Positions 21,646 to 33,022 of a stretch of DNA of 64,000 nucleotides are shown piece after piece. The notes below the pieces were generated by a model. That model made no database searches and had not been told where the DNA came from. It saw nothing but the letters and a program-made list of their open reading frames with translations. The stretch is from contig JBBELK010000514.1 of the NCBI GenBank assembly GCA_037783545.1, positions 930,001 to 994,000 on the forward strand, read 5' to 3'. The translations under genes and the position numbers were made by a program. This DNA is from Henricia sp. BOLD:AAB3569. Its lineage: Eukaryota > Echinodermata > Asteroidea > Spinulosida > Echinasteridae. Every line of letters begins with the position of its first letter. Position 1 is the first letter of the stretch.

Positions 21646-21735
21646 TAAAAACTTCATAGCATGCTCTGGTAGAATTCAAACCCACCACCACCTGTATTCT
21701 ATGTCTTAACCACTCTACCACCGAGTCCAAATCAT
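21646..21735 (-). mobile_element. tRNA-derived SINE (family S1) head; tail probably at 20830-20880
   Basis: The segment aaaacttcatagcatgctct ... gaattcaaaccca ... cttaaccactctaccaccga matches the tRNA-like half. Its tail-like part (atcactgtatgatcagtgct) is at 20834 on the same strand, about 770 bp away, with an inverted-repeat element (20928-21486) between. This suggests a SINE split by insertions. Confidence 0.6.
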
Positions 21736-22206
21736 TTAGCAGCAAGTATCGCAACTAATCAAGATGATGTAACTTGTGTCTGTGTGTATACATTTATATG
21801 GGAATTTGAAGAAGCAAAGAAGTTCAAGTCCGAATCAAGTTAGTTCTTTTAAATGATTGAGACGAATCTTTTGTAGCTGAAGGCTCAAGTCAGTCAAATA
21901 GCCTTGACTGGCACCAAGAACTGTTCACTTTCAAATGGAGGTGCTGTTTAGAAAGTAGCATACTATGATGTTGTTGTGCCTATAGCAACCAATAGTCTGG
22001 TTGCTTTATGCCATTCTCTCCTACAATGAACAAAGTATTAATTCTGTACTTCACACCTGCCACGTGAACCACATAGCAACAACAATTTAGTCTGGTCAAG
22101 TGAATACTAAGTGTGCATGTGAAAGGAAGTACGTCAACACACCAGATGTGGGTTGCCATGGCTCTAAATATTGAGACATTGGATAAAGCATCCATAGACT
22201 GCCAAA

Positions 22207-22444
22207 GTGAATACGTCATCTTTTGTTGGTTGCCTAGGCAAGTGGCTCTACACTAAAAATCACTGAACCGTGTCCCTGTGCTTTTGCAATGGTATTTTTT
22301 CCGACGGCCATGATGTTTAGAGCCAATTGCCATGGCAACACACGTCACACTTCAGCTGTCTATTGCAAAAGCACAGGGACATGATTCAGTGATTTTTAGT
22401 GTGGAGCCATTGCTTAGGCAACTAACAAAAGGTGACGTACTCAC
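22207..22444. mobile_element. MITE with long (about 85 bp) inverted arms
   Basis: Left arm gtgaatacgtcatcttttgt ... ggctctacactaaaaatcac ... ccctgtgcttttgcaat. The right arm is its complement with few mismatches. A shorter relative (gttgccatggttattgggtc / accatggcaactgacgtcac) is at 31826-31972. Confidence 0.87.
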
Positions 22445-22929
22445 TTCGACCTTTATAATCACGGTGCCGCCATGTTCCCTTTCCCTAATCAAATGAACAT
22501 AACCAAAGCAAGGCTTGTAGGAAAATAGTTTGGTCCTGTGTCGAAAATGTTCATTGTCTGCATCACAATGACACATGCTATCATGACAGCGATTTTCTCG
22601 AAACAACAACGGAGGGTTACACGCGCTCATGCAAAACACCGACGAGACCATCATAAATGTTTTTCAGAGGTTCATCCAATGATATGTGCTAATTACCAGA
22701 ATGCATTCAGTGAATGTGTTCCACAGTTGTATACAATGTTTGCTGTTGGGAAAGAGTTTTCCCCCAGCCCAAACCCCTTTTTGTCTTTTTCTTTTTCCCT
22801 TACCTTTTTAATCTTACCACATGGAATGGTATTATTTGTGTAATAGGTAGCAACTGTTTAAACTTACTGCAGCTGCGGTGTCGTAACTTAAGATGTATAC
22901 CCCTTCGCCCCGTCCCTTCTTACCCCAAT

Positions 22930-23110
22930 GCCACTGTTTAAAGCCCCATTACATCATTTACAGTGACCCAAAATTCTACTTCACGAGTTGACAAGAAAAA
23001 ACCCACTAAAAGTTGTTGATAACAATGGTAACGAACACCACATGATTTTTCCCCGTGTAAAATGGTATACCTTTGTGGGAGAAATTGCCAACTAACTGTG
23101 TTTTCTTTTT
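22930..23110. repeat. Dispersed repeat, inverted copy of 2090-2275
   Basis: Contains gtgacccaaaattctacttc, gttgataacaatggtaacg and gtgtaaaatggtataccttt, the complement of the first copy. Confidence 0.6.
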
Positions 23111-23779
23111 TTATTAAAATCATTTGCAAATGATTTTGTTTTACCATTCATTCAACACAAAAATCGTGCATGGATTTTTAAGGTTTTCTTTAGTATCACT
23201 GCATCTTTGTGACTGAAATATCTACAAAGCAGGTAATCGACGCTGTTCTTTATTAGTTATGTAGTGTTGTTGTTCCTAAATTTTGTCAAAAAAGTTTCAC
23301 TGCAAATGATATACTAGGCCTTTAACTTGTCTGTTAACGCTCTTTTTGATAAGGAATGGTGCAAGACAGTTCATTTCTTGTTGACCATAGCTATATACCA
23401 TCAAAAGAAAATGTCTTTGTTTGGCAGTCACTGATTGTCTTAATTTTGATCTTCATTTTTAAAAATCATTTTAAAGTAATGTGTGTGTTAAGATTTGCCT
23501 TTTTGTTGATTTGTTTTTTCTCTCTTTGGTTAAGTTTGGTGAAAAGCACTCCATTCCGTTAATTATCTTCATTAATACCTCTGTTATTTTTAGTGAAATG
23601 CATATTGTACATACTGTAATTACACTGATTGTAAACCTCAGCATTAGCTATAGTATTATACTACGCACTTGGGATTAGCACTATTTTGTATTATTTGTTT
23701 GAAATAAATATGCATTTGTAAGCGACTCAAAGGGAGTGGTCTCAAATTCATTTGTTTTCCTTTCCATTTCAGTTGTCTG

Positions 23780-24075
23780 TATTAAACATTATCACTTGCA
23801 GCTCGGTTATGTGGTTTAAAGCCGCATGAACGCATTACATAAAATAATAGTAGAGCGTGTGTTTTACACATTTCAGAGAATTTGATAGTTGTGCTTTGGA
23901 CGTGTAATTGGCTTTGCAAGTTTTCTATTTTAATGCTAATGATTTTCATATTCATGAGCAAAGATGTGATGTCATCTCGGGACAACAGAGGAATTCTGCA
24001 TTGACTTGTGTACAAAGGGATATGAACTGTACTAGCTAGTTTATTACTGATTCTACTACAAAAATACCTCATCTT
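23780..24075. repeat. Dispersed repeat R1-related, copy
   Basis: Contains tttaatgctaatgattttca, tattcatgagcaaagatgtg, gatgtcatctcgggacaaca and gtgttttacacatttcagag. An inverted relative is at 59890-60075. Confidence 0.65.
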
Positions 24076-24660
24076 TAAAGAGGAAGAACCCCCCTTGACG
24101 AAAATCCAGCATTTAGGCTTTTTTTTGATAGTCCAAACATCCCTCTTGCCGACGTGGATTTTTATTATTTTTTAATTGTCGGTTTTAAGTGGATAAATTG
24201 CAAGCAAAAGTGCGCTTTTCGAAAATGAGATTTTCGCGATTTCTGAAACGCTCATTCATAATATGCGCGTGACCCCGTGACGCAATCCTGAGAAAGAGAA
24301 GTCAACACGATTGTTAGCTCCATACGTTTACACGCAAAAAACTTGGAAAACCGTCTCTGTTAGATGGTGTTTTTTGAAGAATTTTGTTGGTCCAAAAAGC
24401 CAGATATATGCCCAGTAGCTGCGTGGTTGTATGTTTTACCAGACACTATGAAAAAAAAGAGCAGAAAGATTTTCTTTTCTATTACCAAGAGAGAGAAAAA
24501 TGAGTCGCTCATTCCAACTTGTACCGGCCGATGTAACACGTGGCCCGCAGGGAACCGTTCAATGCTGCAGACAGACCGCTGTGAATGCCGTTCGTTCCGT
24601 GACAACCACCCGTCGCAATGCACCAGTATTTACTTCAAAAGAGCTTCATTGTGATCCACA

Positions 24661-24932
24661 ATTTCACCGTTTTTTCACAAAACAGGTAATAGTAGATTGT
24701 TGTTATATTACATGAAGTGTTTTTCACGTTTGTATTTTGAATTACAAGGACAAAACAGGCATGATAAACATTCACTTCGTGTATTTTCCATTCAATACTG
24801 CACAGGCCGTTTTGTATGTTTCTCAGGATGACGTCAAAACCCTGTTGATAAACAGACCAATTAAGTGACCTCGAGCGTTTCAGAATTTCGGGTGAAGAGG
24901 GTCGGAACTGCTTTACGTTTTAAGCAAAAGCC
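24661..24932 (+). repeat. Dispersed repeat R2, copy 1
   Basis: About 270 bp (acaaaacaggtaatagtaga ... ggtcggaactgctttacgtt) match the reverse complement of 63742-64000 at high identity. The second copy runs off the window end, so the full element is larger. Confidence 0.85.
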
Positions 24933-25603
24933 TGTCGATTTTTTGTGAAAAACAAGTTGTGATGGTGTTGTAGACACATACACCTCCATGATAAACAGAA
25001 AAACTCAAAAAATGTGGAAGTGGGGATTCTAGCTGTTTAATATTACGATACTTATGCATTTCCAGCGCGCATGCGCGTAAACCGCTGGTTGAACAAGAAC
25101 AAAAATCCCACGCTGCAAGGTCCAGTATACATAAACAAAATACGTTTGCCACCGCCATATATATACGCTGTGCTAGCTACGTGCCATAAACCTACACAAA
25201 CCCTGTCCAAGCCACCTTTTTTTTCAGCGCTCGCGGCAAATTGGTAGCGAAATTTGTTTACCGCCGATGATGAGCTGTGTGCAGTACATAAACGTACATT
25301 ATTTTTGGAATTTACAGTGCCTTTTTCCCGCCTCCGTGTATTATTACGATGTCCGACTTCAAGAATCAAGTTGAACTTCGTTCACTCCTATCTCACCGCA
25401 AATTCTGCGATGACTTCTACGTATTGCTGCTGTATTTGTTCTCACGAGGAACCATTCAGACTGGGGACTGCAGCATTTGCCCATAATAGTCTGCCGATCA
25501 TCGGAATCTCTTCGCGGCCAACGTGAAAACGAAACTCGCCAACCTACATGTACGTTACCACATCGATGATCGAGTCGACCCGGCGCAACTGTCAGCCGAC
25601 GCA

Positions 25604-25690
25604 ACGGTCAAGTTTGCACCACGGTCGAGTTTGCACCACGGTCGAGTTTGCACAACGGTCGAGTTTGCACAACGGTCGAGTTTGCACAAC
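25604..25690 (+). repeat. 18-bp tandem repeat
   Basis: Five units of acggtcgagtttgcacca/a. Being a multiple of three it is open in several frames on both strands. Confidence 0.9.
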
Positions 25691-26989
25691 TGTTGTGTTG
25701 AAGCCTTCAGTCAATAACTCTTCATCCACATTGTTTGTTACATGCTCTACATGATAACTATGCTCGCGCTCTTGATTGATGCTGGTTTCATCAAATTTTA
25801 CTGCCATCCAACTGTACATCGAGTCTTTTCTTCAAAACAAAACCCAACACTGGACATATAACATTATCAGCTATGGACACCAAATCTGATCTCAGTTTGT
25901 TATGACCCGGGTTTATTTGTTTTCCAATAGGCCCTACCTTGTTTGTCGTTCCACCAACTCTACAATGTACTCCGCTATTTAGGTGCTATTTCTCTAGTCA
26001 TCGTGACTGTTTTGACAAGTCCTACACTTATATCGAAATTCTGGGGTCATTCATGTTTTCACTCCCAGTCTCATCAGTTGCGAGGATCTCCTGAATGTAA
26101 CTGCTTTTGTTTTCCACATGAGCACTGCGAGTAGGATACAGAGTCCTAGCCTCCAACTCTCCCTTGATCGATCGGAATAACGGCTTATCACCAGGTGTTG
26201 CTAATTCCTTTTGACTCAATATCCAAACCGAGATCCTCGTATGTTCCAGACCAGTCACCCCTGATTGACTTACGAGCCAATATCAGGAAGGACTCCTTCG
26301 CCTAGGCTGATTCAATGCCATCTCGGGTTTCCACGAGAGTGTAACCTCTATTCAGTACCAGAGACGAGCGACACATGTTTTTCAACACTAGCTGTTGCTC
26401 TTCTATGAAGTGAAAGAAAGCTGTACAGAGCATTATGGGATCCCCTTCCTTTACCAGGAATTTTCTGACAATTCAGATAGATCCCTATGTTCTTCAACAT
26501 TGAGTACATCGTTGGACAGATATCCAAGATAACCCCGTTCCCAGTTGTACTTTACACCATATTTACCAGTTCTTGCGTCACAGTTAAATTATCTGACAAC
26601 AAACCGAGGACATGTTGCTGGGAAATGCTTAACGCATCAACTTGAAGAAATCTACCATCTGGGTTTTCGGACCCCGTCTAGGGAATTTCCATCATGTTTA
26701 TCCGTACACCGCATGGGCTCTCTGCCACACCCCATGCAACAAAAACCGGCTTTTCCAGACTAGACATTGATATGTCACTAACGATTCTATTATCGATTCT
26801 ATCTCGATTCTATTATCATACCATGGGATTTGCTCCATGGTGAAACCACGTCGCGGACTTACACAGTCAAGTCCTCTTCTTTACCCCCTAGACAAACGGT
26901 GATCAACGTCCTATCAGATCATATTTATCGCTTTCTATAGTTCACAATGCTATACAAGTCTTTTATATGCATACGTACATAGTCTCTAG

Positions 26990-27420
26990 AACTGTACTTC
27001 AGTTGCTCCCTCGCAAATGGTAGACCACATACCTCGACCTCAAGCTTACCTCAACACGAATTTTCGTAATTTCTCTGGTTTGCTTAACGAGACCGAACTT
27101 TTTAGTTCCTGGTCTTCCATTGAGGTTATCCATGGTTTCAGAACTACCAAGGTTCTGGTGACGACACTTGGTCAACGACTTATAAGCCTCGATGTCTACC
27201 TCGGCGACTGGCTAATCTCGAGACCCCTCCTCGGGCCACTCTCCATACAACACTACCAGATCATCCTTCATTCCCATTCAGGAATCTCTACACTTTCTGG
27301 CGACCACAACTTTTTTCATTCAACCCCTCCTGGTATTTTACTACCAGACTCCGATCGATTCAATACAGCAGCCTGGCCAGTCTCCACTCTACGAGATTAC
27401 CAAAGCTGTTTTCATTGAGG
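26990..27420 (+). pseudogene. DIRS-like retroelement reverse transcriptase, decayed
   Basis: With one frameshift the plus strand reads YLDLK followed by AYLNTNFRNFSG, resembling the LDLKDAYLHIPI motif A of RTs. It then reads RLISLDVYLGDWLISRP (27167-27220), matching the YLDDWL motif C typical of DIRS-type RTs with the first Asp changed to Gly. PDSDRF follows as in DIRS 'PTPDRF'. Frameshifts and the lost catalytic Asp mean it is dead. Upstream sequence from 25.9 kb may belong to the same element but I do not recognise it. Confidence 0.6.
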
Positions 27421-27659
27421 GCCCTCTCGAGACAATCTCCTTCGAGGTTTAATTAGCTCTCCCAACTCCTATATACCCACTTTACTGCCAATACAATTGG
27501 CTTCACATCGATTATCTGTAATTGTTTGCCGTCTTCTTGGTCCTTCAGAACATGAAACACAGGATAGTCTGTCACTCTGGTATGAGTGATAGTCTATCAC
27601 GCTGTGAATTCCTCCTTCCATCCCTCATGGCAGCATGGAATATCTTAATCTCAGGATCA

Positions 27660-29029
27660 TGAGCAGCGCAACTGATAGATTAACACCATCGCATAAATCA
27701 TCGCAAGGATCAATTCTGGGCCCATTATTGTTTATCATATATACATATGACCTGCCTCTTTATGTATCCGGCCGAATAGTGTAAGTTATATATGTATGCC
27801 GATGACTCCACACTAACTTGTTCTGAAAGCATTGTCGAAATTGAATCTAGCCTGAACAAGTAATTAGACACGATTCATCGGTGGTCCGTTAAAAATATGA
27901 TCAAAGTTAATGCCAGTAAAACTAAATGTATGCTCATTGGCTCAAAGAAAAAGATAAGCGCATAACGCTTATAACAAGCGCATAACATTAAATCGTTTAA
28001 TAAATGCTTGGGTGTTATTATTGACGAAACCTTAAGTTGGAACCAACATGTCGAATATGTAAATAAAGAAGACAGTTTTCTCGAAATTAGCTATATTAAA
28101 AAGTATTCGGGACTGTGTAACTCAAAAGCACATGCACATCCTTATGTTAAGTTTAGTCATGCCTAGTCTAGATTATTGTTGCACAGTATGGAGTGACCGT
28201 TACGCATCTTATAACACTGTCTTGAACAAATGCCTCAAACGTACAGCCAGAATAATACTGAAATGCGATTTTCTAACTCCATCAGCTGACATGTTAAAAA
28301 AGCTCGACTGGCTTGCCTATCCAGAGAGAGTTAAATACAAGAAAGCCATATTTGTCTTTAAAAGCATCAATTACTTGGCCCTGCAGTATATGGCAAGTCT
28401 ATTTACACCATACGTACAAACTCGAGAAACTCGTCAATCTGCCGAAAAGACTCTGAAAATTCCGTTTGCACGAAAGGAGTCTTACGCCTCGAGTTTTGCT
28501 GTAACTGGCGCCGCAATTTGGAACAGCCCTATAGTGCACACCTTAGAACTATGTCTTCTTTGAGCTCATTCAAATTGGCACTTCGCCAAACATAGTCTAT
28601 ACATAATATTCACATGATCAACTTCAAGGGAGAAATGCTAATTTACGGAGTCGTATGACTTGGTTGCCATAAAATTAAACTTTTAATTTTGGAGCCGGAA
28701 GGGAATTTTCACATTTTTTTCCTCTTAAAAAGTTTTTTTGCGGGTTTTTCGCCCTTCCCGTAATTAGCGTAAATTTCAGTGTCACGTGCATGTATAATAC
28801 TTCTTGTGATGTTGTTCTCCTGTAACCATAAGTTTTGTCAAATTGTGCGAGTGTTGATGTTTTGTGAATTTTTGATGTTGTAGTTGTATCTTATTCCAGT
28901 TTGTTTGTGATTATGAAGTTGTTTAATTAAATATATTTGTTTTATGCATGTTTGCAGGGCCCCAATGGAAACCAGTTTTTGTAAACTGTTTGGGCACACC
29001 CTGGGTAAATAAATGGAATAAATAAATAC
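27660..29029 (+). mobile_element. 5'-truncated non-LTR retrotransposon (Jockey/CR1-like LINE), dead
   Basis: The RT shows SSQGSILGPLLFIIY (27690-27740), then YADDSTLT around the catalytic YADD at 27795-27806, then VNASKTKCMLIGSKKK and CLGVIIDETLSWNQHV. The C-terminal part (28132-28563) has PSLDYCCTVWSDRY and CLKRTARIIL, usual in Jockey/CR1-type elements. Several frameshifts and stops break it. The 3' UTR ends cacaccctgggtaaataaat with short aataaat repeats at 29010-29029. ORF1, endonuclease and the first part of RT are missing, as expected for 5' truncation. Confidence 0.88.
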
Positions 29030-29044
29030 TGCCAGGTTGTACAC

Positions 29045-29505
29045 TCCCCTCGAAATGGTCTTTACACCAAGCTGTAGTGCGTCAGGTTGTCAACATTCTT
29101 ATTAGACCATCTCAACAAACAGATGGCGACCTTCTGCTCTCATTCCGCCTTTCGAGAAAGCTTGGCGAACGGAGGCTCTTATTTTCAGCTGGTAGGGAAT
29201 CTGCTACTCCCTCAAGTTCCTCGAGGATTGAGTTGCAGGAATGTGAGATTATTCTGTTCAACCCTTTTGGCCTTGCCATCCTTGGTTCACATAATGCCTT
29301 GATGTGCTCATTTTCCCCCGGAGTTTCCTCCTTAACACCGGTCCCTGCTGTTTTAACATGCAGTTTGTATGTTTCTGCCCGAAAGCGTTGCATCTCTGTC
29401 CAAGAGACCTTTTCAGAACGTTTCAGCCCAGTCAGGAACAGTATAAGAGCCTCCATGAGGTATATTTACGGTAACAATTTCATCACATATATGTACATCG
29501 TGTGA
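29045..29505 (+). pseudogene. Probable continuation of the DIRS-like element beyond the LINE
   Basis: Directly after the LINE tail the frame reads EWSLHQAVVRQVVNILI, resembling the EWSLHP segment that follows RNase H in DIRS elements. The next 120 residues are not clear. If right, the LINE inserted into the DIRS-like element. Weak evidence. Confidence 0.35.
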
Positions 29506-30219
29506 TGTGTCCTTGAAGAGATTAGATCCGCACCTCTATCTGCGAGAGACATCAGGATATCTCCTCTCCACACTTCGTCATCTCGGGCGTCCAGATGGCT
29601 ACTTTTTAGCATACAGATTGGCCATTTAATCTATCAACATAGACTTGGATGATACTTCGAATAGTCTGTATCGCCATTAGCCAGCCGATTTCTACCATCT
29701 TCATGTTGACAGCTCATACCTTGTAGGATCTCGGAGAGGCCTTTAGTGATCTGGATTCATCCCTTCGAACATCCAGGCGAGTCTTCCATCATCTTATGAT
29801 TAGAACGTCTTTCTCTTGGCTTCATCCTCCGCCTGCAAAATTCCGTGACTTTGACCCTTCCGGCATCTTAGTCCCGAAGCATCTCAACACCTAGCATCCA
29901 AGAGGACATACTGTCCTATCCAGAGTCTGAAATGAAACGTTCACCGCGCAGACTCTCTGCAAGAAAAATGCAAGAAACTGTTCATCACCTCACTCGAGCC
30001 TCCTCACCCAGCCTACGCTACCATGTTAATCATATATGGGTACTTATAATGACAATGAACAGTATACAATATCGCTTGATGAAGGCTGTCCAAATGTGGT
30101 CCAACATAGCGGCCCTATTGCCAACATTGTGATGCAGCAAGTTCGTACTACAACCTACATGTAGGGCCTTGATTAGTCCTGATACTCCCAGTGGGAGCCT
30201 CATATTTGAGTTCAGAGGA

Positions 30220-30480
30220 GACCAGAGACCCAATCTCATCGGGTGGAGCCTCATCTTCTAGACCTGATGAGATCAGAGACCCGAATCCTTCGGGTGGAGC
30301 CTCATCCTCAAGACCGGACGAGACCAGAGGCCCGACATTGTCGGGTGGTGTCTCGCCTTCAGGACCAGATGAGACCAGAGGCCTGACATTGTCAGGTGGT
30401 GCCTCATCTGCAAGAATACAAGACCAGATGAGACCAGAGGCCTGACAATGCTGTGGTGTCTCATCTGCAAGAATACAAGG
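30220..30480 (+). repeat. Tandem repeat of about 51 bp
   Basis: Four to five diverged units of gatgagaccagaggcctgac ... ggtggtgcctcatct. The plus frame reads SGGASSSRPDETRDPNP-type 17-residue repeats. No flanking exon signals, so I treat it as a minisatellite, not a protein. Confidence 0.8.
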
Positions 30481-30710
30481 CAGGCCCAGTCACCCAACAG
30501 GACCAACAAGTCTTCATGATGGACCTACATGCAACAGCTCGGGCCTTATACTAGATTCCAGAATCAAGCAGAGTATACACCGAGGCTTTTCAGTTCCGGT
30601 ACTTACACAAGCAGTTTGCTGGAAGATCTCTTCCACCTTCACTGCTTGTTACCTCCGGGATATGGTGAAAAAAGGGCAGAACTACATGAAGACAGAATGC
30701 TTAAGCTGCC

Positions 30711-30959
30711 GGGTCTTTCTATAAATTAGGGGTCCAAAGGTGTGACATTTAGTGTCCACCGTTACACCTGATATGTGTTGTTTTTCGTACCAAAATCATT
30801 AAAATTGCTTTAATTTAAACCATTTGGTATGAATTGTCCTTTATGTACTCACTCTTTGAGATGAAAAGTATTCAAAGAATGTGTCCTGAATTTACAAAAA
30901 CAAGATGTAAAATGTAACGGGGGACACCAAAATTGGACCCCTAATTTATAGAAAGACCC
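30711..30959 (+). mobile_element. MITE family B, copy 1
   Basis: Termini gggtctttctataaattagg and cctaatttatagaaagaccc are perfect inverted repeats. The next inner segments (gtccaaaggtgtgacattta / ggacaccaaaattggacccc) are related but not identical. 249 bp. Confidence 0.88.
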
Positions 30960-30963
30960 TGCC

Positions 30964-31600
30964 GTCAGTCTTCACCTGAAGATGAGACTGTAGGTATTAA
31001 TTCACCTGTTTGTAAATATCTTTATTTATTACCCGAATCTAACCACATGGTTCCGTAATCTGACTCTTGTTAGCCCTTTCAGGACCTATGTGATGCGAAA
31101 GGTCAGCACTTGAAGACAAGCTCTCCAAGCTACCGTCAAAGCTCCCATCAGATGACGATACTGTATGTATTAATTTACATGTATTTTCTATAACTTTACC
31201 AATTTGTCTGAGCCTTGCCTCATGGTTCCCTTAACCTGACTCCCATGGTGCAAAGGAGGGCACAACATAAAACAAACTGTTTTAACTTACGTCAAAATGT
31301 CCATCCAGTAATGAGACTGTATTCAACTATATTGTAAAATATCTTTATTAATTCTCCAGGTCTATAACCTCATGGTTATTCATACCTGACTTCTGTTAGC
31401 TCTTTTCAGGGCCCGTGTAGACGGCACAACATGAAGACAAACTGTCCAAACTGCTGTCAAAGCTTCCTTCCGGAGATGAGACTATGTATTTATTTACCTA
31501 TTTGTAAATGGCCTCATACTCTTCGGGTCTGACCTCATGGTTCCTCCTATCCTAACTCCTGTTGGCTCTTTCAGGCCCCATGAGATCACTTACACCCACG
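30964..31600 (+). repeat. Four diverged tandem units of about 165 bp
   Basis: Each unit has gatgagactgta..tatt, a cctgtttgtaaatatcttta-like stretch, cctcatggttcc..cctgactc and tgttagctctttcaggcccc. Unit anchors lie near 30981, 31151, 31309 and 31475. Old tandem array by divergence. Confidence 0.8.
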
Positions 31601-31663
31601 CTGCTTATATTAAGGTCTGTCCCGTCTCGTGAGCGTACCATGCAGTGCCACTCTGCATTTGTA

Positions 31664-31762
31664 GGTATCGTAAGGTGAGGAATTTTCTGTAGGCTAATAG
31701 AATCCCTAAAAATCCAAGGGGATTTTCTATTCTATTTAGGAAAATACCCACCTTACGATACC
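31664..31762. mobile_element. Short hairpin element
   Basis: ggtatcgtaaggtgagg at the left pairs with ccaccttacgatacc at the right, about 100 bp overall, with inner gaattttc / gattttct. Could form a hairpin RNA if transcribed. Confidence 0.7.
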
Positions 31763-31825
31763 ATCGATACAATTTTGTGCTAAGCAAACGTCTGTGCTTA
31801 AAAGCTCCATGAAATAGAGTACTAG

Positions 31826-31972
31826 AGTGAAAACGTCACCATTTGTGTGTTGCCATGGTTATTGGGTCTAAACTAAAACCAGTGACCCTTTTCCCTGCGC
31901 TTTAGCAACGGACGTTTCAGATTACCAGCGAATGTTTAGACCCAATTACCATGGCAACTGACGTCACACTTT
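31826..31972. mobile_element. Inverted-repeat element related to 22207
   Basis: Outer arms agtgaaaacgtcaccatttg and actgacgtcacacttt, inner arms gttgccatggttattgggtc / gacccaattaccatggcaac. The middle ccctgcgctttagcaacgg resembles the inner arm of 22207-22444. Confidence 0.7.
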
Positions 31973-32450
31973 ATTAGTCTATTGACCCATCGTCTGCATT
32001 TTTGTAGCCAATCAGAGGACAGCTCACTGGCATGGCAGTACAAGCCTTTCACGCTTGAGCTAATCAGAACGTAGGATACATACACCGAATTCTGTGCCAA
32101 ACAGTACATCAGCTGGTACTTCCACCCTACTTGAGTCTGGCATCGCAAGGGAACTGCACGTACCAGGCCCATTAGCGTTTGCAGTTCATACCAGACCTGA
32201 GAGGAAGCCAGTGATTCTAAGTGCTCACTTCCGCGCCGTTCAAGCTACAGCCTAGGCTATATTCGTCTCTTCCAAACGAAACATGTACAGTGGGAAAAAA
32301 AGGCGGGAAGGAGAGGCCATTACCAAAATGTTGAGTGAATAGCATTTTGCAGTGCTAAACCCCATACTTGGTTAATTTTGAGCACGTACGTCGGTGTTTG
32401 AATCACATGCATTTCAGTTTTGGATTTGCTTCAAACTTGGACCACGAAAA

Positions 32451-32614
32451 ATGTTAGGACCAGGAGGCTTCGTTTCCCGCCCGATTTTGTCTTGGTCTTC
32501 GAGACGTGTCCTCGCCTTGTGGTTGCTCTTTCTCGGGTGTGTGCAGATGGCATCGACCAGACACACTGCTGCTATCCATCCGGGTCTGCGTGGCGTCTGT
32601 AGAACTGTCATCGG
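32451..32614 (+). CDS. Candidate first coding exon with signal peptide
   Basis: Starts at ATG 32451 and ends before a good donor (gtacgt at 32615). It encodes 54 residues plus two bases. The N-terminus MLGPGGFVSRPILSWSSRR is followed by a hydrophobic core VLALWLLFLGCVQMAS, like a signal peptide with a long basic n-region. It ends with HPGLRGVCRTVI; a single Cys near the end would suit the start of an EMI domain. It may be the 5' exon of the EMI/transmembrane gene at 50102-63136, but the phases (2 here, 1 needed there) require at least one unseen exon between. It could also belong to another gene or be chance. Confidence 0.4.
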
Positions 32615-32825
32615 GTACGTTTGCTAGAATTATAGTCCATCTCAGCTGGAGGAAAGTTTATTACTTTGTATTTTTGTAAAGTATGCCAAACCTGTGAGAA
32701 TGGCTAAAAAAGGTTTTACTTTTATACCTGCACTTTTAAAGATATACAGTCCGTGCGTTTTGGGTGTGGCACCTCGAAAGAAAAAAAAAAGTGTAATTGA
32801 TATTTTTCTATAGGGGATCATTATT

Positions 32826-33022
32826 TACCATGCACGGACACCAAGGACTTTCCTAGTTGTGACATATAAACCATGTAAAAATGTTAGTTTGATGATAATA
32901 ACGCAAAATTAGGAGGAAAAAGTGTCATGAATTTACTAAGGAAAAACTTAGAATTGTTAAGAGTCGTCCCATAGGTTTAGCGCATGGCGTCTCGGAGGGT
33001 GTCCGTACGTGCATGGTAATCT
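32826..33022. repeat. Inverted repeat near the candidate signal exon
   Basis: taccatgcacggacacc pairs with ggtgtccgtacgtgcatggta about 180 bp away. The adjacent aaagatatacagtccgtgcg at 32740 recurs at 34751 (aaagataaacagtccgtgcg). Confidence 0.6.

Larger units (their letters stand above)
20280..25850. other. Intergenic: repeats only, no exon recognised
   Basis: After the ARIH2 stop the stretch holds the MITEs and repeats listed separately. An AATAAA near 23702 in an AT-rich stretch might end a long ARIH2 3' UTR. Open frames at 24364-24715 and 25254-25526 were examined and not recognised; the first runs into repeat R2. Confidence 0.5.

Noticed and set aside
24364..24715. Open frames with Cys-rich text (CTGRC, CECRSF)
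   Set aside because: Two overlapping frames are equally open, no family recognised, and the 3' part lies in dispersed repeat R2.
25604..25690. CRISPR-like array
   Set aside because: Units are adjacent with no spacers, and the DNA is animal.
30191..30445. SGGASSSRPDET repeat protein
   Set aside because: Explained by a 51-bp minisatellite; no flanking exon signals.
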